From Nitrospirota bacterium (GTDB lineage: Bacteria; Nitrospirota; JACRHJ01), in assembly GCA_021815285.1 (NCBI GenBank), contig JAKAHE010000042.1, forward strand, positions 1 through 12,516: a stretch of DNA of 12,516 nucleotides. The letters run 5' to 3'. Positions 5,835 through 12,444 of the stretch are shown here, piece by piece. The position numbers were made by a program, and so were the translations under genes. Under the pieces are notes generated by a model. The model saw only the letters and a list, made by a program, of their open reading frames with translations, had not been told where the DNA came from and did not search any database. The first letter of the stretch is position 1, and the number at the start of each line of letters is the position of its first letter.

Positions 5835-7436
5835 ATGAGAAATCCGGCGGCAGACAGACCCGTGGCGGTGGCGGCAATAGGCGCGGGATACTGGGGCAAA
5901 AACATCGTCAGGACCCTGCACAGGCTGTGCGCGCTCTCGTGCGTCTGCGATATGAACAGGAAAGCGCTCGAAGAGCAGAGGGAAACATACGTGGGGGTGC
6001 GCACGGAGACGGACTACGAAGCCGTACTGAGCGACGAAAGAATCGGCGCCGTCGCCATAGCCTCTCCCGCGGCGGCTCACGCGGAGATGATACGGCGGGC
6101 CCTCGAGGCCGGGAAGGACGTCTTCGTCGAGAAGCCGCTCTGCCTTTCCGAATCCGAGGGCGAAGCCCTGGTCTCGATGGCCGCCAGCCTTGGGCGCGTG
6201 CTGATGGTCGGGCACCTGCTGCACTACCACGACGCCGTGGTGAAGCTTGGCGAGATGATTAACCGGGGCGAGCTCGGGAAAATTTATTATATCTACTCGA
6301 ACCGCCTCAACCTCGGAAAGTTCAGAAGCGAGGAGAACGCGCTCTGGAGCTTTGCGCCGCACGACATATCAGTCGTGCTCGGCCTGGCCGGCGAGATGCC
6401 CTCGGACGTGTTCTGCGGAGGCGGGGCCTTTCTACAGAGCGGCGTCCACGACAGCGCGTGCGCGTTCCTGAGCTTCCCGTCCGGCATGAAGGCGCACATA
6501 TTCGCAAGCTGGCTGAACCCCTGCAAGGAGCAGAAGCTGGTGGTGGTCGGGAGCCGGAAGATGGCGGTATTCGACGACACGCAGAAAGACGGGAAGCTCC
6601 TTGTCTATCCGCACGAGGTAATCTGGAAAGGGAAAGTCCCTGTGCCGGAGAAAAAGGACGCGGAGGTTGTCGAGCTTCCGGGAACGGAGCCTCTTTTAAA
6701 CGAACTCTCTCACTTCCTGCAATGTGTCAGGGAGAGGAAATCTCCGGTGACGGACGGCGCGGAAGGTCTCCGCGTGCTCCGCGTGCTCCAGGCCTGCCAG
6801 AGATCGCTTGAAGGTGGAGAAAAAATTTCCCTGCCGGACGGAAAAGGGAAATTTTTCGCCCATCCGAGCGCAGTAATCGACCAGCCCGCGCATATAGGCG
6901 AAGGCACGACCATCTGGCATTTCTCGCACGTGATGAAGGATTCAGAAATAGGCCGCGGCTGCAACATCGGCCAGAACGTCGTAATCTCTTCCGGCGTGAA
7001 GATAGGCGACAACGTGAAGATACAGAACAATGTCTCGGTATACACGGGCGTTGTGCTGGAAGACGGGGTATTCTGCGGGCCGTCGATGGTGTTTACCAAC
7101 GTGATGAACCCCAGGAGCCGCATATCCCGGCGCCGCGAATACAGGCCGACGGTTGTAAAGGAGGGCGCGACGCTGGGGGCGAACTGCACGGTGGTCTGCG
7201 GACATACGATAGGCCGGCATGCGTTTGTGGGCGCGGGCGCGGTGGTGACAAAAGACGTGCCGGATTACGCGCTGGTCGTGGGAAACCCGGCGCGCGTGGC
7301 GGGATACATGTGCGAGTGCGGTGTAAGACTTGACATCAACGGAGACGAAGCGTCATGCCCGTCATGCGGAAAACCGTATGAAAAAAGAGGCGGCAAAGTC
7401 GAGAGGAGGCAGAACATTGAAAGTACCGTTGCTTGA
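5835..7436 (+). CDS. Fusion: WbpB-like Gfo/Idh/MocA oxidoreductase + WbpD-like N-acetyltransferase
   Basis: Two enzymes of one UDP-sugar pathway in one 533-residue chain. Residues 1 to about 330 are a Gfo/Idh/MocA dehydrogenase: NAD motif IGAGYWGKN (15-23), EKPL (99-102) and the active-site region WSFAPHDIS (171-179, His176). As in WbpB/WlbA, it would oxidise C3 of UDP-GlcNAc-uronic acid to the ketone. Residues from about 340 are a left-handed beta-helix hexapeptide acyltransferase of WbpD/WlbB type, with GCNIGQNV, KIQNNVSVYTG and VVGNPARV, which would acetylate the 3-amino group. The tail has four cysteines (CEC at 493-495, CPSC at 508-511), a probable zinc ribbon. ATG at 5835 is chosen because TGGAGGA (5824-5830) lies 4 bases upstream; an in-frame ATG at 5823, overlapping the previous stop, has only a weak site. 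The 3' end overlaps the next gene by 20 bases. Confidence 0.92.
   Translation: MRNPAADRPVAVAAIGAGYWGKNIVRTLHRLCALSCVCDMNRKALEEQRETYVGVRTETDYEAVLSDERIGAVAIASPAAAHAEMIRRALEAGKDVFVEKPLCLSESEGEALVSMAASLGRVLMVGHLLHYHDAVVKLGEMINRGELGKIYYIYSNRLNLGKFRSEENALWSFAPHDISVVLGLAGEMPSDVFCGGGAFLQSGVHDSACAFLSFPSGMKAHIFASWLNPCKEQKLVVVGSRKMAVFDDTQKDGKLLVYPHEVIWKGKVPVPEKKDAEVVELPGTEPLLNELSHFLQCVRERKSPVTDGAEGLRVLRVLQACQRSLEGGEKISLPDGKGKFFAHPSAVIDQPAHIGEGTTIWHFSHVMKDSEIGRGCNIGQNVVISSGVKIGDNVKIQNNVSVYTGVVLEDGVFCGPSMVFTNVMNPRSRISRRREYRPTVVKEGATLGANCTVVCGHTIGRHAFVGAGAVVTKDVPDYALVVGNPARVAGYMCECGVRLDINGDEASCPSCGKPYEKRGGKVERRQNIESTVA
6768..6789 (+). repeat. In-frame 9-base tandem repeat, 2.4 copies
   Basis: CTCCGCGTG occurs twice in tandem followed by CTCC, encoding Leu-Arg-Val-Leu-Arg-Val-Leu (residues 312-318) in the last helix of the oxidoreductase domain. 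It may be a slippage duplication or simply codon re-use in an amphipathic helix; it keeps the frame. Confidence 0.6.
6821..6856. repeat. Perfect 12-bp inverted repeat at the domain seam of the fusion gene
   Basis: AAAAATTTCCCT (6821-6832) and AGGGAAATTTTT (6845-6856) are exact reverse complements around a 12-base loop. The element lies in the linker that joins the oxidoreductase to the acyltransferase (residues about 329-341), and its arms are much richer in A and T than the surrounding coding sequence. It could be a relic of an intergenic hairpin captured when two genes fused, or an RNA structure that slows or splits expression of the two halves. The function is unknown; the symmetry itself is directly visible. 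Confidence 0.75.
7404..7419 (+). promoter_or_regulatory. Ribosome site that fixes a TTG start inside the preceding gene
   Basis: AGGAGG (7404-7409) lies 7 bases before TTG at 7417. The open frame extends up to ATG 7330 and includes ATG 7378, but neither has a comparable ribosome site. The residues they would add overlap the zinc-ribbon code of the upstream gene and do not resemble an aminotransferase N-terminus. The 7417 start gives MKVPLLDLKAQY, typical of the family. Confidence 0.75.
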
Positions 7437-8541
7437 CCTCAAGGCGCAGTATGACGCAATAAGGGAGGACGTTATCGGCGCCGTCATCGATGTGCTGGAG
7501 GCCCAGCACTTCATCCTCGGGCCGAAGGTGGCGGAACTGGAGGAACAGGTTGCCCGTTATTCTGCGGCGAAATGGGGAATAGGGGTGTCATCCGGCTCAG
7601 ACGCCCTTCTTATATCGCTTATGGCGTTTAAGGTCGGACACGGGGATTACGTCATCACCACTCCGTATACCTTTTTCGCCACGGCGGGTGCGGTCGCAAG
7701 GCTCGGCGCAACCCCGGTATTCGCGGACATAGACCCCAGGACGTATAACATAAGCCCGGATAAAATAGCCAGGGCGGCGAAAAAAATACCGGAAGGCAGG
7801 CTAAAGGCGATTATACCGGTGCACCTCTACGGCCAGTGCTGCGACATGGACGCGATTATGAATATAGCCCGCGAATACGGCGCGGCGGTAATCGAGGACG
7901 CGGCCCAGGCGATAGGCGCGAGAGACGGCAAGGGCAGGCCAGCCGGGAGCGTCGGGGACACGGGGTGTTTCTCGTTCTTCCCGAGCAAGAACCTGGGCGC
8001 CCTGGGCGACGGGGGAATGGTGGTAACGAGCAGCGACGGGCTTAAGGAGAGGCTCGGCGTATTGCGCGCGCACGGGAGCAGTCCGAAATACTATCACAAG
8101 ATAATCGGCGGAAATTTCCGCCTGGACGCCATTCAGGCGGCGGTGCTCTCGGTAAAACTCAAACACCTGGACCTCTGGAGCGAGAAGAGGCGCGAGAACG
8201 CGAACCTGTACAACATGCTTCTGGCCCATGCCGGCGTCCCGGTGAAGACTCCATATATCGAAAAAGGATTCCGGCATATATTCAACCAGTATGTAATAAG
8301 GGCGAAGGACAGGGACGCCCTGATGGGTTTTCTGCGGGAGAAGGGTGTGGGAACGGAAATATATTATCCGCTCCCGATGCACCTTCAGGAGTGTTTTGCC
8401 TACCTGGGCCATAAACAGGGAGATTTCCCGGAGAGCGAGAATGCCGCGGCGGAGACGCTTGCCCTCCCGGTATACCCGGAACTCGGCTCCGAGGCTATAA
8501 ATTATGTCGTGGAACGGATCAAGGAATTTTACGCCGCGTAG
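7417..8541 (+). CDS. wbpE: DegT/DnrJ/EryC1/StrS aminotransferase, WbpE type
   Basis: PLP-dependent aminotransferase that would convert the C3 ketone made by the upstream oxidoreductase into the 3-amino sugar, probably with glutamate as donor; cytoplasmic. With the TTG start it has 374 residues, a normal length. The Schiff-base lysine is Lys191 in SFFPSKNLGALGDGG. The cofactor-ring aspartate and its neighbour are in EDAAQAIGA (Asp161, Gln164), and HLYGQCCDMDAI (136-147) is typical of the WbpE/FdtB/QdtB branch. RAHGSSPKYYHK and the following NFRLDAIQAA are also family blocks. Its 5' end overlaps the upstream fusion gene by 20 bases, suggesting translational coupling. The 3-keto assignment rests on motifs plus context. 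The closest alternative is a dTDP-3-keto-6-deoxyhexose aminotransferase, which fits the neighbours less well. Confidence 0.88.
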   Translation: MKVPLLDLKAQYDAIREDVIGAVIDVLEAQHFILGPKVAELEEQVARYSAAKWGIGVSSGSDALLISLMAFKVGHGDYVITTPYTFFATAGAVARLGATPVFADIDPRTYNISPDKIARAAKKIPEGRLKAIIPVHLYGQCCDMDAIMNIAREYGAAVIEDAAQAIGARDGKGRPAGSVGDTGCFSFFPSKNLGALGDGGMVVTSSDGLKERLGVLRAHGSSPKYYHKIIGGNFRLDAIQAAVLSVKLKHLDLWSEKRRENANLYNMLLAHAGVPVKTPYIEKGFRHIFNQYVIRAKDRDALMGFLREKGVGTEIYYPLPMHLQECFAYLGHKQGDFPESENAAAETLALPVYPELGSEAINYVVERIKEFYAA

Positions 8542-8559
8542 CATCACAAGGAGTCCGCC

Positions 8560-9795
8560 ATGAAAAAAATGTTCATACCTTTTTCCGTGCCCTACATCGG
8601 CAAAGAAGAAATCGATTCCGTGGTCGATACGCTGAAGTCCGGATGGCTCACGACGGGACCGAAGACGAAACAGTTCGAGGCGGACTTCGCCTCCTACGTC
8701 GGCTGCAAACACGCCATCGCAGTCAGTTCCTGCACGGCGGCCCTGCATCTGGCGATGGACGCCGTGGGTGTCGGGAAGGGCGACATTGTCCTCACCACCC
8801 CCATGACGTTCGCCGCGACGGCTGAGGTCATAGAATACATGGGGGCGACTCCCGTATTCGTGGACATAGACCCGGGCACCCTGAACATGTCTCCTGAACT
8901 GCTGGAGGAGACTCTGAAGAAAATGACACCTGAGGAGCGCAATAGAACGAAAGCGGTCATCCCTGTTCACATGGCCGGACAGCCCTGCGACATGGACGCC
9001 ATCACAGGCATTGCCGGGAAATACGGACTGAAGGTCGTGGAGGACGCCGCGCATACGATGCCCGCACGCTACAAGGGGCGTATGATAGGCTCGATAAGCC
9101 CTGTTACCTGTTTCTCGTTTTATCCGACAAAATGCATCACGTCCGCCGAAGGCGGTATGCTCGCCACTGACGACGACGGATACGCCGAGCGTATGCGCAT
9201 CATGAGCCTGCACGGAATCAGCAAGGGCGCCTGGAACCGCTATTCGAAGGAAGGCTCGTGGTATTACGAGGTGCTTCAGCCGGGGTTCAAGTATAACCTC
9301 CCGGACGTGCTCTCGGCTATCGGAATCAGCCAGCTCAGGCGCTCCGAAAGCCTCCTGGAGATGCGGATGAGACACGCCGAGGTCTACAGCCACGCGTTCA
9401 GGGATATGCCCGGAATAGATCTGCCGGAAGTCTCTCCAGACGTGGAGCACTCGTGGCACCTCTATATCATAAAGCTGAACCTCGAGATGCTCGGCATAGA
9501 CAGGGGCAGGTTCATAGAGGAGCTCCGCTCGCGCGGCGTATTCGCCTCGGTTCACTTCATACCCCTTCACCTTCACCCATACTACCGGCAGAAATACGGC
9601 TACAAACCGTCGGATTTCCCAAACGCCGAGGGTCAGTACAAGAGAATACTCTCTCTGCCGTTTTATCCGAAGATGACAGACGAGGAGCTGGATTACGTGA
9701 TAGAAACTGTCAGGGAGACGCTGGGGAGGAACTATGTGAAACAGGCGACGGCAGCCGGCGGCAACCGGTCGACCGGCTGCAAGCTCGCCGCGTAA
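8560..9795 (+). CDS. Second DegT-family aminotransferase, ArnB/PglE-like (UDP-4-keto sugar)
   Basis: PLP-dependent sugar aminotransferase of 411 residues. Motifs: FIPFSVPYIGKEEI near the start, SGWLTTGPKTKQFE (27-40), EDAAHTMPA (161-169, Asp162 and His165) and SFYPTKCITSAEGGM (186-200) with Lys191 as Schiff-base residue. HGISKGAWNRY and the following GFKYNLPDVLSAIGISQL match the ArnB/PseC/PglE/WecE branch that aminates 4-keto-6-deoxy sugars, rather than the 3-keto branch of its neighbour. AAGGAG (8548-8553) precedes the ATG by 6 bases, and it lies 18 bases after the other aminotransferase. The next gene carries a 4,6-dehydratase domain that would make its substrate, so amination of UDP-4-keto-6-deoxy-GlcNAc is the likely step. 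The last about 20 residues look like a non-conserved tail. Family is certain; exact substrate is inference. Confidence 0.87.
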   Translation: MKKMFIPFSVPYIGKEEIDSVVDTLKSGWLTTGPKTKQFEADFASYVGCKHAIAVSSCTAALHLAMDAVGVGKGDIVLTTPMTFAATAEVIEYMGATPVFVDIDPGTLNMSPELLEETLKKMTPEERNRTKAVIPVHMAGQPCDMDAITGIAGKYGLKVVEDAAHTMPARYKGRMIGSISPVTCFSFYPTKCITSAEGGMLATDDDGYAERMRIMSLHGISKGAWNRYSKEGSWYYEVLQPGFKYNLPDVLSAIGISQLRRSESLLEMRMRHAEVYSHAFRDMPGIDLPEVSPDVEHSWHLYIIKLNLEMLGIDRGRFIEELRSRGVFASVHFIPLHLHPYYRQKYGYKPSDFPNAEGQYKRILSLPFYPKMTDEELDYVIETVRETLGRNYVKQATAAGGNRSTGCKLAA

Positions 9796-9809
9796 GGGAG
9801 TAATACCTG

Positions 9810-12353
9810 ATGGGAACCGCAAAAAGACTCTTCGACATGGTATTCTCTGGGCTGTGGCTTATCTTTCTTTCCCCGCTCATGCTTCTCATAGCGGCTGCGA
9901 TAAAACTCGGGGACGGCGGGCCTGTGTTCTTCGTGCAGGAAAGGATAGGCAGGGGGCTCAAGCCGTTCAGGATGTACAAGTTCCGCTCCATGACAAGGAA
10001 TGCCCGCCGTGCAGGCCCGCTTATCACGATAGAGGGAGACGCGCGGGTGACAAGACTCGGCAGGCTCCTGAGAAAACTGAAGCTTGACGAACTGCCCCAG
10101 CTTGTAAACGTCCTGAAAGGCGATATGAGCGTTGTCGGCCCGCGTCCGGAGGTATGGAAATACGTAAACCGTTTCGCGGGCGATTTCCGCGAGATACTGA
10201 AAGTCCGCCCCGGGATTACCGATTACGCATCCATCGTCTATCACAGCGAGGAGGAGGTGCTCAAGGAATCGGGCGATCCGGAGAAATATTACCTGGGCAC
10301 GGTGCTCCCGGCCAAGATAGAACTGAACAAGCGGTACGTGCGGGAGACGAATCTCTTCAGAGACATCGAGATAATTTTCATGACGTTTCTGGCCCTTTTT
10401 TCCTCAAGGTTTTCGCGGTGCTGCGGGCTGTTCCGCGACAGGGCGTGCAGCGTATGCGTCAATACCGGCAGGCGTTTTCACGGGGTAAAGGAATTTGTCG
10501 CCGCATACAGGGGCCTGTTCATTCTGCTATACCATGCGTCCGTTGTGGTCCTTGCCCAATATCTCGCGTTCTCGCTCCGGTTCGAGGGAGCGGCGCCGGG
10601 GAGATATGCCCTGATAATGCCGTATTCGATGCTGCTCGCGCTGGCTGTGCGTCTGCCGCTTTTCAAGGTCTTCGGCCTGTACAAGGGGTTGTGGAGATAT
10701 ACCAGCGTAAGCGATGTCGTCAGAATAGTGCTTTCCGTTACAGCCGGAACCATACTCTACGCCGCGATTGCGTGGCTGTGGCTGTTCAGAAATCCGTCGA
10801 TCCCGCCCTCGGTCATAGCTCTGGACTGGCTCCTGACGGTGGCTTTTGCAAGCAGCATAAGACTCCTGTCAAGGATTTACAAGGAGTATATAGTTGTCGG
10901 CGCAAACGGAAAGAAAGTGCTTATAATCGGCGCGGGCAATGCGGGAGAAATGATTGTGCGGGATATGCGCAAGAACCAGCGCCTGCACGACCCTGTCTGC
11001 TTCATAGACGATGACAAGATGAAGAAGGGCCTGTCCATACACGGCGTGCCGATTGTCGGCGCTATGGATGACATAAAAGCGGTTATAAGCGAGTTCAGGC
11101 CGGAGGAGTTTCTTATCGCCATACCATCCGCGAAGCCGGAGACCATGATGTCGATTATGAAGAGGCTCTCGGAGTACAGGCTTCCGATAAAGACGCTGCC
11201 TTCGATAAGCGACATCATAAACGGACACGTGGATGTAAACCATATCAGGCCGCTGGAACTGGAAGACCTCCTGGCCCGCCCACCCGTGAAGGCGGACAAA
11301 GACGCGCTCGCCTATTTCATAAAGGGCAGGACGATAATGGTTACGGGAGCCGGAGGCTCCATAGGCTCCGAGATATGCCGCCAGGCCTTAAGCCTCGGCG
11401 CGAAGGCGGTAGTGGCTTACGAGCGGCACGAGAACAGCCTGTATAATCTGGAGATGGAAATCCGGCGCAGGGACGATGCGGCGCCTTTTTACCCCGTCAT
11501 AGGAGACGTAAACGACAGGCACAGGCTGGAGGAAACACTTTCATGCCATGCGCCCGACACAGTATTCCATGCCGCAGCCCACAAGCACGTCCCGATGATG
11601 GAGGCGAACCCCCGCGAGGCTATATGCAATAACATCCTCGGAACCCGCAAGTGCGCAGTCCTGGCCGGAGAGCACGGCGTGGAGCGCTTCGTGCTAATTT
11701 CCACCGACAAGGCCGTCAATCCCAGTTCCGTAATGGGCGCCTCGAAACGCGCCTGCGAGCTTTTCGTGCATGCGCTGAACGAGAACTCTTCCACCAAATA
11801 CATAACAGTCCGCTTCGGAAACGTCCTGGGATCCTCCGGCAGCGTCGTGCCGCTATTCCGTGAGCAGATAAAGCGCGGCGGCCCAGTAACCGTTACACAC
11901 CCGGACATCGTGCGCTTCCTGATGCTTATACCGGAGGCCGTCCAGCTCGTGCTCCAGGCGGCGAGCATCGGTATGGGCGGCGAGATATTCGTCCTCGACA
12001 TGGGCGAACCGATGAAGATAGCCGACCTCGCCCGGAACATGATTACCCTTTCCGGCTACGAGCCTGAGAAAGATATAAAGCTGGAATATATCGGCCTCCG
12101 CCCGGGAGAGAAACTCTACGAAGAGCTTTTCGACAAAAGCGAAGACGTGTCCTTTACTCCGGCCAGCAAGGTATTCATGGCGGTATCGAAGGACCTCCCG
12201 GACAGGGCATCCATAATGAAGTTCGGGAACATGATCGAGCAGTGCATGATAAGAAAGGATACCGAAGGTATGCTCAGGCATCTCTGCCGGCTGGTAAACA
12301 CTTACACGTATAACGGGCAGGCCAGGGCGGAGGAGACGAGAAAGGCGGCTTGA
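9810..12353 (+). CDS. Fusion: PglC-type phosphoglycosyl transferase + PglF/WbpM-type 4,6-dehydratase
   Basis: One 847-residue membrane protein. Residues 1 to about 200 are a small monotopic phosphoglycosyl transferase: hydrophobic re-entrant helix with Ser21-Pro22, then KFRSM, the catalytic Asp93-Glu94 in LDELPQL, and GPRPE (110-114). It moves a sugar phosphate from a UDP-sugar to undecaprenyl phosphate. A linker (about 201-228) has Cys204, 205, 213 and 216. From about 230 there is an entire PglF/WbpM/CapD-like protein: four probable membrane helices (about 233-255, 266-289, 302-326, 335-352), a first nucleotide-binding domain (IIGAGNAGE, 372-380) and the SDR catalytic domain (TGAGGSIGS, 512-520). 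The active site has Thr632-Asp633-Lys634 and Met642-xxx-Lys646; Met in place of the SDR tyrosine is typical of UDP-GlcNAc 4,6-dehydratases. The ribosome site AAGGGAG (9794-9800) overlaps the previous stop. No frame break is seen at the seam. Confidence 0.92.
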   Translation: MGTAKRLFDMVFSGLWLIFLSPLMLLIAAAIKLGDGGPVFFVQERIGRGLKPFRMYKFRSMTRNARRAGPLITIEGDARVTRLGRLLRKLKLDELPQLVNVLKGDMSVVGPRPEVWKYVNRFAGDFREILKVRPGITDYASIVYHSEEEVLKESGDPEKYYLGTVLPAKIELNKRYVRETNLFRDIEIIFMTFLALFSSRFSRCCGLFRDRACSVCVNTGRRFHGVKEFVAAYRGLFILLYHASVVVLAQYLAFSLRFEGAAPGRYALIMPYSMLLALAVRLPLFKVFGLYKGLWRYTSVSDVVRIVLSVTAGTILYAAIAWLWLFRNPSIPPSVIALDWLLTVAFASSIRLLSRIYKEYIVVGANGKKVLIIGAGNAGEMIVRDMRKNQRLHDPVCFIDDDKMKKGLSIHGVPIVGAMDDIKAVISEFRPEEFLIAIPSAKPETMMSIMKRLSEYRLPIKTLPSISDIINGHVDVNHIRPLELEDLLARPPVKADKDALAYFIKGRTIMVTGAGGSIGSEICRQALSLGAKAVVAYERHENSLYNLEMEIRRRDDAAPFYPVIGDVNDRHRLEETLSCHAPDTVFHAAAHKHVPMMEANPREAICNNILGTRKCAVLAGEHGVERFVLISTDKAVNPSSVMGASKRACELFVHALNENSSTKYITVRFGNVLGSSGSVVPLFREQIKRGGPVTVTHPDIVRFLMLIPEAVQLVLQAASIGMGGEIFVLDMGEPMKIADLARNMITLSGYEPEKDIKLEYIGLRPGEKLYEELFDKSEDVSFTPASKVFMAVSKDLPDRASIMKFGNMIEQCMIRKDTEGMLRHLCRLVNTYTYNGQARAEETRKAA

Positions 12354-12368
12354 AAACACATGAAAAAC

Positions 12369-12387
12369 CCCGCCTTTTTTGGGCGGG
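12369..12387. terminator. GC hairpin after the operon: minus-strand terminator, plus-strand T-tail missing
   Basis: CCCGCC (12369-12374) pairs with GGCGGG (12382-12387), with one more G-T pair possible inside. Read on the minus strand, the stem is followed directly by GTTTTTC (from the A run at 12363-12367), a usable intrinsic terminator. On the plus strand the stem is followed by CTCAGACTG, not a T run. The likely explanation is that an originally bidirectional terminator lost its plus-strand tail where the adjacent insertion sequence begins. It starts 15 bases after the stop of the fusion gene. Confidence 0.65.
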
Positions 12388-12401
12388 CTCAGACTGTTGA
12401 C

Positions 12402-12436
12402 AAAGTCCTCGCCAACTGGCGGGGACTTTTGTTATT
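12402..12436 (+). terminator. Strong intrinsic terminator-like hairpin inside the IS end
   Basis: AAAGTCCTCGCC (12402-12413) pairs over 12 positions with GGCGGGGACTTT (12418-12429), with one T-G wobble and an AACT loop. The T-rich stretch TTTTGTTATT (12427-12436) follows. It would stop transcription coming from the operon before it reaches the transposase gene 9 bases later. Insertion sequences often carry such hairpins to avoid activation by outside promoters. It may also serve the operon as its present terminator. Confidence 0.75.
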
Positions 12437-12444
12437 ATGGCGTC

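Noticed and set aside
7801..9822. Very long open frame (673 codons) on the minus strand opposite both aminotransferases
   Set aside because: It is antisense to two clear enzyme genes in the same frame register. Its translation is rich in Arg, His and Val with no recognisable motif, and long antisense frames are common in GC-rich DNA.
10154..11014. Plus-strand frame of 286 codons inside the phosphoglycosyl transferase-dehydratase gene, crossing the seam
   Set aside because: I considered whether it signalled a frameshift between two genes. The main frame carries intact motifs on both sides of the seam, while this frame has no family motifs.
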